A DNA stretch of 64,000 nt from positions 6,640,001 to 6,704,000 of the forward strand of contig NZ_CP051293.1 of the NCBI RefSeq assembly GCF_013170805.1, written 5' to 3'. Position numbers and translations under genes: made by a program. Below are positions 36,745 through 45,424 of the stretch, piece after piece (position 1 is the first letter of the stretch; each line of letters begins with the position of its first letter). The notes under the pieces were generated by a model, which worked only from the letters and a program-made list of their open reading frames with translations, ran no database searches and had not been told where the DNA came from. The stretch comes from Mesorhizobium sp. NZP2077. GTDB lineage: Bacteria; Pseudomonadota; Alphaproteobacteria; Rhizobiales; Rhizobiaceae.

Positions 36745-37455
36745 ATGACCGATGCAGAAGAAACCCCTTCGACGTTGCTAGATCACCTTCGCCTAGCGCG
36801 ACAATCGAGTGACATGGCTGCAAGCCTTAGCGCGTCACAGCTTAAAAGCGCCTACGATGTGCAACGCGGTCCTTTCCGAAAGCGGCCATATTTTGTTTCT
36901 CACTCTAGCACCGACCGAACTCAGGATACATCAAACCGGGCGGAAGAGTGGCTCGCGAGACGGCTCTACCAGCAGGGGAAGCTGCGCCTACCTGACGGGA
37001 ACCTGCTACAGCTCATTGACTATCAATTTCCCCTGAAGGCCGCACGCTCGGATGCTGGAATTGGAAAGATCGATCTCGTCGGAATTTGCGAAGGGAGCTT
37101 CGGGCTTGTCGAATTGAAGGTTGGGCGGAGCAACGAGAGCCCGGTCGTTGCACTTCTGGAATTGCTTGCCTACGCGGCTGTGGTTCGCGACAATCTTGAA
37201 GCTATCAGCGGTGAGGCAATGGCCAAAGGGCGATGCACGCACGCTCTTACTGCCACGCGCAATTTCATAGTTGCCCCGTTGCAGTTTTGGGCCAAGTGGG
37301 CGGTTGGTCGCCGCACTGCTAGGTGGGTCCAGTTCTGCGACATTCAACGTGAACTGAGCAGACATTTCAGGATCGACTGTCTTGTCTTGCACCCCGACCC
37401 AGCACAGGCAAGCGATACCGAAAGCTTCGAATGCCACTGGGTGGATTTGTGCTGA
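36745..37455 (+). CDS. PD-(D/E)XK-like nuclease-fold protein
   Basis: About 236 residues from the ATG at 36745 (GGTGAA upstream); the frame is open back to 36601 but that part is the decayed repeat. The centre reads GIGKIDLVGICEG, then FGLVELKVGRSNESPVVAL, a typical PD-(D/E)XK core with Asp in KID and the ExK in ELK. Such folds are found in restriction and repair nucleases. The protein ends SFECHWVDLC. No partner methylase is present. It sits back-to-back with the Mokosh genes, so a defence role is plausible but not shown. Confidence 0.6.
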   Translation: MTDAEETPSTLLDHLRLARQSSDMAASLSASQLKSAYDVQRGPFRKRPYFVSHSSTDRTQDTSNRAEEWLARRLYQQGKLRLPDGNLLQLIDYQFPLKAARSDAGIGKIDLVGICEGSFGLVELKVGRSNESPVVALLELLAYAAVVRDNLEAISGEAMAKGRCTHALTATRNFIVAPLQFWAKWAVGRRTARWVQFCDIQRELSRHFRIDCLVLHPDPAQASDTESFECHWVDLC

Positions 37456-37482
37456 GAAGCCCTCACTTGCGCTGGTTAGAGG

Positions 37483-37629
37483 ATGGCTCGTGCCGCATGC
37501 AACTGCGCGCGAACCTGCGCTATCCTGCGGGCCAATGGTTGGGGCGTGGGCGAGGCACTGATCTCTGAGGGCTTGGCCGGACCGTTTGTATGCGGCTCAA
37601 CTAGCTGTCCACCAACTTCGCGCCCATAG
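37483..37629 (+). pseudogene. fragment of a thermonuclease-like gene (C-terminal end)
   Basis: An open frame of 48 codons ends ANGWGVGEALISEGLAGPFV, then CGSTSCPPTSRP and a TAG. This matches the usual C-terminal pattern of short thermonuclease-family proteins (EGLARPFVCGRT-CPP). The catalytic part upstream is missing, so it is a remnant. Confidence 0.45.
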
Positions 37630-37652
37630 TGCAGGTAAAGGAGCCATCTGGA

Positions 37653-38312
37653 ATGTCTGAACCATTCTTAACGGCAGACACTAGCGCTGCGATTTCCGCG
37701 ATCTCTTCGGTTGTCTACACAATTTTCACTTTAGCAATTGTGGTCCTGACAGCACTCTTAGCAGCTGAGAACCGTCGCCTACGAAAGGCTGGGACCGATC
37801 CAGAGGTGGTGCCGTTCTTGTCCACGCACCCGGACGGAAACGGAGGAATAATCTTCAATTTGGCCAATATAGGACAGGGGCCTGCATTGCGGGTGGAATA
37901 CAAGCTGATTGGCGATGAAGCTGATTTCGCGGCTCATCAGGTGGCCTTGACGAATGATGCTGAAAGAGCGCCAATCGGCGTACTGCCTCAGGGTGAAAAG
38001 ATTGCCGCGCTCTTTGGAGTTGGCTACGTCTTATACGGCTCGGACGCGAAGTCAGGCGGGCAAAGGCTCAAACCATTCGATGTTGCGGTGACATGCTACA
38101 ATCTCTCGGGGCAGCGGAAAATCTCATCGCACAAACTGGACATCGCCCAATTTGCCGGACTGCGCGGTATAGCGACAAAGCCCGCCATTCGCGAGATCGC
38201 AGAAGCGCTCAAGAACATCGAGCGTCGTTTGGGCGCGAGCGGCGGCCTATCATTGATCGATGCAACGAGTGCCAGCGACACCCATGTCAAGAAGTTGAGA
38301 GGCGATGATTAG
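37653..38312 (+). CDS. membrane-anchored hypothetical protein
   Basis: About 219 residues from the ATG at 37653, with AAGGAG upstream. One N-terminal membrane helix (VVYTIFTLAIVVLTALLAAE, about residues 20-40) is followed by ENRRLRKAGTDPEVVPFLS and a cytoplasmic or periplasmic domain with a beta-rich pattern (GNGGIIFNLANIGQGPALRV). Proteins of this layout, with a helix and a short Ig-like domain, are widespread and of unknown function. It is unrelated in appearance to its nuclease neighbours. No role is assigned. Confidence 0.6.
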   Translation: MSEPFLTADTSAAISAISSVVYTIFTLAIVVLTALLAAENRRLRKAGTDPEVVPFLSTHPDGNGGIIFNLANIGQGPALRVEYKLIGDEADFAAHQVALTNDAERAPIGVLPQGEKIAALFGVGYVLYGSDAKSGGQRLKPFDVAVTCYNLSGQRKISSHKLDIAQFAGLRGIATKPAIREIAEALKNIERRLGASGGLSLIDATSASDTHVKKLRGDD

Positions 38313-38457
38313 GATCATTTCGGAAAGCCTACGGGCTAAGCAAGCGGGACAACGGCGTTTAGCTCAGAGTGGAGCGCACGCCGCTGTTCGCCTGAAGTTT
38401 GACATGCCCGCGGTCTGATCAAGTGAACCGAAGTTCAAAAGCTAGTGAGGGAGAAAT

Positions 38458-39501
38458 ATGGCACTAGCCGACTTGACGCGTTCCGCCGTCGAATTAGCGC
38501 TTGCTGAATATGACCGGGTGGGTGCTGAGCGCTTCTTAGCCAAGTATCGGTTTGGCAAGGCGCGTAAGTACTTTCTGGTCGTTGGAGAGCGAGAGTACCA
38601 CTCGAAGGCGATTGCGGGTGCCGCGTATGGCTATCTTCCCGGAAAGCCGGTGCCATTGCGCTCTGAGGATTTTTCAGGCGGCGAGAGCACGGTTGCACAT
38701 GTGCTCCGCAATCTCGGTTTCGACATGCGCTCCACCGAAGCGACGCCACGCAATCCGACTTGGACGCGCGATGAGCTGATCCTAGCGCTCGACCTCTATA
38801 TGGAGAACCCAACCTCTCCGCCGGGCAAGACCAGCAGCAAGATCGCTAAGCTGTCGGAAGAGCTAAGCAAGCTGGCCGCGATCCTCGGTGTTTCGGGGGA
38901 CACAGAGTTCCGGAACTCAAACGGCATCTACATGAAGGTGATGAACTTCCGCCGTTTCGATCCCGCATTCGCTGCCGTGGGCAAATCCGGTCTGAGCCAT
39001 GGTGGACGAGAGGAGGAGCTTGTGTGGAACGAGTTCTCTCAAGCTCCCGACCGATTGCGCGCCGTCGCAAGCGCTATTCGAGCCGCCATTGAGGCAGGGG
39101 CGGACCGGACGGGTCAGGCCGACCTCGACTACATAGAGGAAGCCGAAGAAGGCCGGCTGCTGACTGTCCTGCACCAACGACGGGAACGAAACAGGAAGCT
39201 GGTGGAGGCTCGCAAGCGGAAGGCGCTGGACCAGACCCACGAGCTTCGTTGCGAAGCTTGCGACCTTTCCTTCGCGGACCGGTATGGCGCGCATGGTGAC
39301 GGCTTCATCGAGGTGCATCACGTTCGACCGCTCCATACGCTACGTGAGGGCGACAAGACGGCTTTGAGCGACCTCGCATTGGTCTGCGCAAACTGCCATC
39401 GCATGCTCCATCGCCGCAAACCTTGGCTTTCGATTGCGCAACTCAGGACGTTGCTAAATGAGATAGCTACGGCGGCCCATCATCAGAGCCTGCCAGCCTA
39501 A
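38458..39501 (+). CDS. McrA-like HNH endonuclease with ScoMcrA-type N-terminal head domain
   Basis: 347 residues. Residues 1-95 (DLTRSAVELALAEYDRVGAE, KYFLVVGEREYHSKAIAGAA, SEDFSGGESTVAHVLRNLGF) match the N-terminal head domain of ScoMcrA-type enzymes. The C terminus is a zinc-bound HNH domain: LRCEACDLSFADRYG, IEVHHVRPLHTL, LVCANCHRMLHRRKPW. ScoMcrA from Streptomyces cuts methylated and phosphorothioated DNA. A type IV, modification-dependent restriction role is therefore likely. The start has GGGAGAA nearby. It stands as a single gene followed by a decayed repeat and IS66. Confidence 0.85.
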   Translation: MALADLTRSAVELALAEYDRVGAERFLAKYRFGKARKYFLVVGEREYHSKAIAGAAYGYLPGKPVPLRSEDFSGGESTVAHVLRNLGFDMRSTEATPRNPTWTRDELILALDLYMENPTSPPGKTSSKIAKLSEELSKLAAILGVSGDTEFRNSNGIYMKVMNFRRFDPAFAAVGKSGLSHGGREEELVWNEFSQAPDRLRAVASAIRAAIEAGADRTGQADLDYIEEAEEGRLLTVLHQRRERNRKLVEARKRKALDQTHELRCEACDLSFADRYGAHGDGFIEVHHVRPLHTLREGDKTALSDLALVCANCHRMLHRRKPWLSIAQLRTLLNEIATAAHHQSLPA

Positions 39502-39604
39502 GACACGCCGGGACGAGGTCTGCCACGTCGCCAAGCGCCGGGATTTGATTTCATAAATCGGAGGTGGACCTGACGAAGACCTGCGGGAACTCGGAGGCCG
39601 AGTT

Positions 39605-39688
39605 GCCAAAGACAAAATCCACTGCATGCCCTGACTACCCGGCACTCCCTTAGCGAGCGCATCGCTGAAGCTTCAAAAATCCGCCAGC
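39605..39688 (+). repeat. dispersed repeat, copy B
   Basis: Weakest of the three copies. It shares GCCAAAGACAAAATC with copy A and ends GCTTCAAAAATCCGCCAG. It lies 27 bp before the left end of the IS66 element, next to its target site. Confidence 0.4.
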
Positions 39689-39790
39689 AGAAAGAAGGCG
39701 AACCCCGCTCGAACGTAAGCGCTGTCCCGTTGGCACCTTTCGCGCGTTGTCGTGAGCGACGATGCTCGGAGCCTTTGAGGGCTTCGACAC

Positions 39791-40237
39791 ATGACGATTT
39801 CAGAGCTTACGCTTAAGTCCAGGGACGAGGAGCCGGTTCGACGGCTTGAGATATTCACGGGTTCTGGACGGCGGCGCGAATGGTTGCCGGAGGAGAAAGC
39901 GCGGATCGTGGCGGAAAGCTACGATGCTGGCGAGACCGTGAGCGCGGTGGCTCGGCGACATGCATTGTCCCCGCAGCAGCTGTTCGCCTGGCGCCGGTCC
40001 GCGCGGGTGCCGTTGGCGAATGCGCCGGCACCGGAGCCGTTGTTTGTTCCAGCGGTGGTCGCGGCACAGGAGCCCGAACCGGCGGGGAAGCGCGCGAGAT
40101 CGACACGGAGGCGGAAGGCCGCGCGAGAAACCGGCGTGATAGAGCTGGAGATTGACGGCGTCGCCATGCGGGTCGGTCGTGGCGCCGACGCCAGGACGGT
40201 GGCTGCGGTGATCCGTGCGCTGAAGGCGCCGTCGTGA
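39791..40237 (+). CDS. tnpA: IS66 accessory protein TnpA
   Basis: 148 residues. An N-terminal helix-turn-helix is visible (RREWLPEEKARIVAESYDAG, ETVSAVARRHALSPQQLFAW), followed by a Pro/Ala-rich linker and the usual C-terminal segment IELEIDGVAMRVGRGADART. It is the first of three IS66 genes and overlaps tnpB by ATGA-like spacing of four bases. TnpA of IS66 is needed for transposition, probably through DNA binding. The gene is intact. Confidence 0.92.
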   Translation: MTISELTLKSRDEEPVRRLEIFTGSGRRREWLPEEKARIVAESYDAGETVSAVARRHALSPQQLFAWRRSARVPLANAPAPEPLFVPAVVAAQEPEPAGKRARSTRRRKAARETGVIELEIDGVAMRVGRGADARTVAAVIRALKAPS

Positions 40238-40590
40238 TCGGGCCGACGGGTGTGGTCAAGGTGATGGTCGCGACGAAGCCGGTGGACTTCCGCAAGGGGG
40301 CCGAGGGCCTGGCGGCGCTGGTGCGCGAGACGATGGGCGCCGATCCGTTCTCTGGCGCGGTCTACGTCTTCAGGGCCAAGCGCGCTGACCGGGTCAAGCT
40401 GGTGTACTTCGACGGCACCGGCGTGTGCCTGCTGGCGAAGCGTCTGGAGGACGGGAAGTTCTGCTGGCCTGCCATCACCGATGGCGTGGTGAGGTTGTCG
40501 GCGGCGCAATTGCAGGCGCTCCTGGAAGGGTTGGATTGGCGGCGCGTGCATGACGCCCGCGAGACGCGCGCGCCGGTCGCGGCAAGTTGA
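40234..40590 (+). CDS. tnpB: IS66 accessory protein TnpB
   Basis: 118 residues from a GTG start that overlaps the end of tnpA. The family pattern is plain: VMVATKPVDFRKGAEGLAAL, DPFSGAVYVFRAKRADRVKL, DGTGVCLLAKRLEDGKFCWP. Required for IS66 transposition, biochemical role not known. It is unrelated to the TnpB nucleases of IS200/IS605. Intact. Confidence 0.94.
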   Translation: MIGPTGVVKVMVATKPVDFRKGAEGLAALVRETMGADPFSGAVYVFRAKRADRVKLVYFDGTGVCLLAKRLEDGKFCWPAITDGVVRLSAAQLQALLEGLDWRRVHDARETRAPVAAS

Positions 40591-40648
40591 TTCCATGGGA
40601 GGCTAGAGGCGCTGGCAAAGCATTGGAATGCATGATTGAATCGGCCTT

Positions 40649-42178
40649 GTGAGCAACCCGGCCGAGCCTCAGACCAACGATCCGATCGCGCTTCAGGCGA
40701 TGCTCGCGGCGGAGCGCGCCGAGAACGAGCGGCTGCGCCAGATCATCAAGGAACTGCAGCGCCACCGCTTCGGCCGCAGGGCAGAGAGCCTGCCGGTCGA
40801 CCAGCTGCTGCTGGGCCTGGAAGAGGCCGAGCAGATCGAGGCTGAAGGCTTCGCCGCGGAGGACACCGCCGATACTGCCAAGCGCGAGGCTCGCGCCAGG
40901 AAGCGCCGCGCCAACCGTGGATCACTGCCCGCGCATCTGCCGCGTATCGAGCAGATCATCGACATTCCCGACAAGATCTGCCCGTGCTGCAAGGGAATGC
41001 TGCATGTCATGGGCGAGGATCGCTCCGAGCGCCTCGACATCGTGCCGGCCCAATTCCGCGTCATCGTCACGCGCCGACCGAAATACGCCTGCCGGAGCTG
41101 CGAGGAGGTCGTGGTGCAGGCACCGGCTCCGCCACGGCTTGTCGAGGGCGGCATCCCGACTGAGGCGACCGTCGCCCATGTGCTGGTCTCCAAGTACGCC
41201 GACCATCTTCCCCTGTATCGCCAGGCGCAAATCTACGCCCGCCAAGGCGTGAACCTGGATCGCTCGACGCTTGCCGATTGGGTCGGCAAGGCGGCTTTCC
41301 TGCTCCGCCCCATCCACGAGCGGTTGTTCGAGCGGCTGAAGGCGTCCGGGAAGCTCTTCGCCGACGAGACCACGGCGCCGGTGCTCGATCCCGGGCGCGG
41401 CCGCACCAAGACGGGCCAGCTGTTCGCTTATGCTCGCGACGATCGCCCCTGGGGCGGGATCGATCCACCCGGCGTCGCCTATCTCTATGCACCCGACCGC
41501 AAGGCCGAACAGCCACTGCGGCACCTTCACGGCTTCGTCGGGGTCCTGCAAGTCGACGGCTACGCTGGATACCGGGCGTTGGCCGAGCGCAATGCCGTGA
41601 GCCTGGCGTTCTGCTGGGCGCATGTCCGTCGACGCTTCTACGAACTGGCCCAGTCCGGGCCCGCGCCGATCGCCACGGAGGCGCTCCAGCGCATCGCCGA
41701 GCTCTACAAGATCGAGAACGAGATACGGGGACGCTCGCCCGAAGAGCGGCGCACCGCGCGCCAGGAGAGAAGCCGCCCCATCATCGATACCCTCCAGCCA
41801 TGGCTGCGCGAGAAGCTCGCCCTGGTCAGCCAGAAGAGCAAGCTCGCTGAAGCAATCCGCTACCCGCTCTCGCGCTGGGCCGGACTTGGTCGCTTCCTCG
41901 ACGACGGCCGCGTCGAGATCGACTCCAACGTCGTCGAACGCTCGATCAGGCCAATCGCCCTCAATCGGAAGAATGCGCTCTTCGCCGGTTCCGACGGCGG
42001 TGGCGAGCACTGGGCGACCATCGCCTCGCTCGTAGAAACCGCGAAACTCAACGGCGTCGACCCGTACGCCTACCTTGCCGACGTCATCACCCGCATCGTC
42101 GCAGGCCATCCGCAAAGCCAGCTCGACGACCTGCTGCCCTGGGCCTATGCCACCGCGCCACTCAAGGCCGTGGCCTGA
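40649..42178 (+). CDS. tnpC: IS66 transposase TnpC
   Basis: 509 residues, GTG start. Features in order: N-terminal leucine-zipper-like helix (AERAENERLRQIIKELQRHR) and the basic block RFGRRAESLP; a zinc-binding CPCCKGML; and the DDE domain with ADETTAPVLDPGRGRTKTGQ (first Asp), LQVDGYAGYRAL (second Asp), and a late Glu region near DDGRVEIDSNVVERSIRPIA. It cuts and joins the IS ends. It is full length for the family and ends 13 bp before the right terminus. Confidence 0.95.
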   Translation: MSNPAEPQTNDPIALQAMLAAERAENERLRQIIKELQRHRFGRRAESLPVDQLLLGLEEAEQIEAEGFAAEDTADTAKREARARKRRANRGSLPAHLPRIEQIIDIPDKICPCCKGMLHVMGEDRSERLDIVPAQFRVIVTRRPKYACRSCEEVVVQAPAPPRLVEGGIPTEATVAHVLVSKYADHLPLYRQAQIYARQGVNLDRSTLADWVGKAAFLLRPIHERLFERLKASGKLFADETTAPVLDPGRGRTKTGQLFAYARDDRPWGGIDPPGVAYLYAPDRKAEQPLRHLHGFVGVLQVDGYAGYRALAERNAVSLAFCWAHVRRRFYELAQSGPAPIATEALQRIAELYKIENEIRGRSPEERRTARQERSRPIIDTLQPWLREKLALVSQKSKLAEAIRYPLSRWAGLGRFLDDGRVEIDSNVVERSIRPIALNRKNALFAGSDGGGEHWATIASLVETAKLNGVDPYAYLADVITRIVAGHPQSQLDDLLPWAYATAPLKAVA

Positions 42179-42218
42179 GAACAGCGGTTACGCTCGAACT
42201 CTTATGTCCGCACACTGA

Positions 42219-42620
42219 TCATCCACGCCGTGCCTTTCGCTTCGGTCTGGGAAGATGCCGTGCCTCTTTCAACAAATGACGAAACTGACGAGGATGCCAC
42301 CCACCGGCTCTCACGCGCTTCCGGACGTGCTGCCGGTAGGCGGCTGGGGTTAGCACCTCACTCATTCGATGCCTTGTCTGATTACAGAATTTGCACGCCG
42401 CTACGATGTTCTCATGTCTATCTTCGCCGCCATTCTCTCGGGGTTGCATGTGTTCGGCAGTGCATTGGAAGCGGTTGAGAAACCCGCCCGGAAGACTATA
42501 GCGCGCTGCGAAGCGTGTCGGGTCCCCCTGCCACATCAGATAGTCACAGTAGAAGCATCGCCAATTTTGCTTGTTGGCGCGCAGGATTTTGAGTTTTGCC
42601 AGTTTGTTCGATTTGCTCAT
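42219..42620 (-). CDS. HNH endonuclease, small
   Basis: About 133 residues from the ATG at 42620, which has AAAGGA eight bases upstream; an in-frame start at 42665 is less likely. Zinc and active-site residues: NWRCFYCDYLMW (CxxC), TAEHMQPRENGGED (EH, the HNH His), NIVAACKFCNQTRH (N and CxxC). The C terminus is very basic (HLPRPKRKARRG). It is a compact HNH nuclease of the type found alone in islands and phages. The IS66 element inserted just beyond its 3' end and did not break it. Confidence 0.85.
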   Translation of the reverse strand: MSKSNKLAKLKILRANKQNWRCFYCDYLMWQGDPTRFAARYSLPGGFLNRFQCTAEHMQPRENGGEDRHENIVAACKFCNQTRHRMSEVLTPAAYRQHVRKRVRAGGWHPRQFRHLLKEARHLPRPKRKARRG

Positions 42621-42813
42621 ATTGCACATCCTTTGCTTCATCGAGATGAAGCGGACGTGCAGCAACCCCGTAAGAGATCGCCCCTCATTCGGAAGGGATA
42701 AACCCTCGCACGAGACAGCACCCTTAAGAGCGCCACTCCGCAGTATATCAGCGGTAGATGCTGACCATCGCCAGCACCCATACAGTCGCCGATAGTCGGC
42801 TCCCAGACGACTT

Positions 42814-43067
42814 AAAGGCCGTCTCCACCATTCTTCATTACTTCAGAATTTGGCGGCGCTCAAGCCTTCGCTCGCCGCGTAGCAGATGACGGGTCACTGG
42901 TACGAGCGGCAGGCTTCAACCTAAGCGGCCTGCGACGGGCGGCTGTAGCTGCCGCCGTCAAAGACATTTCTTCCGGCATTCTCCAGCTACTGGCTCCAGC
43001 TTTGACGAAAGCAGCAGCTGAGGCTTTCAAAATCCGCCACGATACACATCTTCCCGTCTCGCTCTAG
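42814..43067 (+). pseudogene. C-terminal remnant of an unknown gene, containing repeat copy C
   Basis: An open frame without a start codon reads SPPFFITSEFGGAQAFARRV, ADDGSLVRAAGFNLSGLRRA, AVAAAVKDISSGILQLLAPA, LTKAAAEAFKIRHDTHLPVS and L before a TAG at 43065. The composition is protein-like to the end, but the front is missing. Its last 100 bases (42948-43045) are the best preserved copy of the dispersed repeat. The rest of the 484-base gap shows nothing else. Confidence 0.45.
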
Positions 43068-43104
43068 CTCTAGTTAATTGAAGTTATCCCGGTTGACGGC
43101 CCGC

Positions 43105-44073
43105 TCAGAGAACCCGAGCCGCAGCCGTGTCATCGAACAAATCGACGGCCCGCAGATAGGGGGCAAGCCCTGCTTCGCTGCGGTGCCCCGTCACCTGCCT
43201 GATCTTATAGCTTGTCGCGCCCGCCATCGCTGCGGAGGTTGCGAAACCACTGCGCAGGGAGTGAGCTGAGAACGCGCTCGGATCATAACCGGCATCGCTG
43301 ACGCGGACCTTCACGACGTCGCTCACGGCCTCGCCAGACAGGCGTTCGGGCAGGATGTTCCCATGCTTATCCATTCCACGCCAGATCGCGCCTTCCATGA
43401 TCCCCGCGACCTCAAGCCAGCGTTTAAGAGCCGCGATGGGGCAATGACGGGTCCTACCGAACGGAACAGCGATTTCGCGCCCGGCACCCTCTTGATCCGT
43501 CTTCGACCTTCTCACCGTCACCAGCGCGCCTTGGCTCGTCAACTCAACATCGCTCACGTCCAGCGCCACCAACTCGCTGCGTCTCATTGCACATGCCCAA
43601 CCCAGCAACAGCAGGGCGCAGTCCCTGACATCCTTCGTCCGGTCTCCAAGCCGGTCAAGCACGGCGAAGAGGTCATCGCGGAGTAGTGCCTTTGCCTGCC
43701 GCTGCTTAACGCCGAGAGTTCGGCGCACACCACGGAGGGCTGCACAGACAAGCTCGCTCTTGGTGGGATCGTCCGCCCCAATGGCGCGATGGGCCTTGCT
43801 GATTGAAGCCAGACGCCGCTGGAGGGTCGCTACCGCATAGGTCGCCGTGCCCTCGGCGAGATACTCCGCAATGGTCGCCGGGGTTGCGGGGAGCTTTCTG
43901 CCGGTGCCCTCGAAATGGGCGATGTCCATAGCGTATGCGCGCTTACTGTTATCGGCGAGGGAGTTGGAAACAAGCCGCTGCACGTTTACCGAAAGGATGC
44001 CCGGCAGCGCTTTGTGATTTGCGCGGACAGGAACCAAGCTCCCGGCGTTGGTGTGGTGCTCAACGAACATCAT
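43105..44073 (-). CDS. tyrosine recombinase, second recombinase of the island
   Basis: 322 residues. Catalytic residues are in place: Arg in CAMRRSELVALDVSD, HSLRSGFATSAA (His-x-x-Arg), GHRSE, and Tyr in APYLRAVDLFDD. The N-terminal SAM-like core-binding domain is present (NSKRAYAMDIAHFEGTGRK). It is unlike the island integrase in sequence and does not sit next to an att site. Its start overlaps the RarA-like gene by 14 bp, so the two are translated together. A role in resolution or in moving a sub-element is possible. Confidence 0.88.
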   Translation of the reverse strand: MMFVEHHTNAGSLVPVRANHKALPGILSVNVQRLVSNSLADNSKRAYAMDIAHFEGTGRKLPATPATIAEYLAEGTATYAVATLQRRLASISKAHRAIGADDPTKSELVCAALRGVRRTLGVKQRQAKALLRDDLFAVLDRLGDRTKDVRDCALLLLGWACAMRRSELVALDVSDVELTSQGALVTVRRSKTDQEGAGREIAVPFGRTRHCPIAALKRWLEVAGIMEGAIWRGMDKHGNILPERLSGEAVSDVVKVRVSDAGYDPSAFSAHSLRSGFATSAAMAGATSYKIRQVTGHRSEAGLAPYLRAVDLFDDTAAARVL

Positions 44074-45139
44074 GGCGAACCTCGTCCAGCTTAGGTAGAT
44101 CGGCGCGTATCATGGCGAGGAAGGCGGCGGGGTCCGACAATTTGAGATTGTGGAAGCCGCTGTCGGCCAACCACCGCAGTGTCATTGCGCAAGGCCACTC
44201 GACGCGCTGGCGAACAAGGCCGCCTTCGACCCGGAACAACCCGCCCGCCAGAATGGACAGGCGGCGCTCGGTAGGGGCATGTTTGCGGAGCCAACGGCCC
44301 GTGGCTGTGTCACGCTTTAGGAAGCGGGCGAGGGCCGCCTTGCCCTCCCATGAAAAGGCATCGAGGCAATAGGTCGGCAGCCTGTTGTGCCCGATCACGA
44401 CCGGCGGAAACTCATCATCCTTCACTGTGAGGGTCCCCAGAGGCAGCGCCTGACTGACGAGCGGCAACAGGATCGGGAGCGCCTCGCGCGTCCTTCGAAA
44501 CCCCTGCTCGCCAAGGTCCACGATCCGGTGCCCGACCCCCGCGACACGCATCGCCGCGAACAATTCCTTCGGATCGGCTCTCTGACCTTCGACCTGTCCT
44601 ATCCATCGAACTCTGCTGACGTGTAGCGCCGCCAGAGAGGCACCCAGAAGCGCGGCGCGACCTTCGACGCGGGAAAGATGCTCCGTGAGCGTTTCGCGCG
44701 CTAGATCGCCCCGTAGGGCTTCAAGCTCGTGGTGATGGCTGATCGCGATGAAGAGATCATCGGTCCCTCGGCATTTCGGAGCGGCGCACATGCGGGTGAC
44801 CACCAGACTGGCGATCCTCCATTCGTGGCCGAACTGCTCGCGAAACTTCTTCCCCGTCGTCGCCGCCATGACGAGGGCGACGCAATCGAGATCGGCCAGA
44901 CCGATGTCTTCGAACGCAATGCCCGCAAGCCTTGACCAGAGCTTCGCCGGATAGTTGCGCAGGAGGGCGGCGGCGGCACTCAAGGCAAGCTCGATTTGAC
45001 CGCGCCGGATATTCTTTTGCATGGCGCTCATTGCCACCCACGGTGAAACAAGAAGCGGCTCGGCAGCAGGTGTTTGATGGTCAGACGCCAGCTCTTTGAA
45101 GATCGGGTCGGTGGCCTCGAATAGAGGTTGGAACTGCAT
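44060..45139 (-). CDS. protein resembling the C-terminal region of RarA/MgsA, without the AAA core
   Basis: About 359 residues from the ATG at 45139 (GGGAG eight bases upstream). Residues 40-130 (RRGQIELALSAAAALLRNYP, LWSRLAGIAFEDIGLADLDC, VALVMAATTGKKFREQFGHE) resemble the helical region that follows the AAA module in replication-associated recombination protein A. No Walker motifs are present. The C-terminal half has no familiar motif. It precedes and overlaps a tyrosine recombinase gene. A function linked to recombination or replication forks is only suggested by this pairing. Confidence 0.55.
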   Translation of the reverse strand: MQFQPLFEATDPIFKELASDHQTPAAEPLLVSPWVAMSAMQKNIRRGQIELALSAAAALLRNYPAKLWSRLAGIAFEDIGLADLDCVALVMAATTGKKFREQFGHEWRIASLVVTRMCAAPKCRGTDDLFIAISHHHELEALRGDLARETLTEHLSRVEGRAALLGASLAALHVSRVRWIGQVEGQRADPKELFAAMRVAGVGHRIVDLGEQGFRRTREALPILLPLVSQALPLGTLTVKDDEFPPVVIGHNRLPTYCLDAFSWEGKAALARFLKRDTATGRWLRKHAPTERRLSILAGGLFRVEGGLVRQRVEWPCAMTLRWLADSGFHNLKLSDPAAFLAMIRADLPKLDEVRHDVR

Positions 45140-45424
45140 TGTCTGGTCTCCCACGTTTCGGGGAGGCCAGAACCTTGGCCCCGCATGCAAGCGTGGTGAG
45201 CAAGGCCAGAACTTGCGAACTGTTTTTTAGCTTTTTTCGCTTCGCTGCTTGATGGGTTAATCGTCGCCAGAGAGTGGCTTGCCGTCCTTCTAATCCGATC
45301 CCGACTAATCCTAGCGAAGGCGGTGCTGCGGTGGAATTGCATATACATTCTGCAAGGGCAAATCGTGAGCGTGAAGATAATGGAAAGGCTGCTCGACATT
45401 GACGCCCTACACAGTTCGGGCCAA

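Larger units (their letters stand above)
39715..42191 (+). mobile_element. complete IS66-family insertion sequence
   Basis: 2477 bp. The left end starts GTAAGCGCTGTCCCG and the right end, read inward, starts GTAACCGCTGTTCTC: imperfect terminal inverted repeats beginning GTAA as in IS66. The 8-bp direct repeat GCTCGAAC flanks it (39707-39714 and 42192-42199), the target size known for the family. All three genes tnpA, tnpB and tnpC are open, so it is likely functional and recently inserted. Confidence 0.96.
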
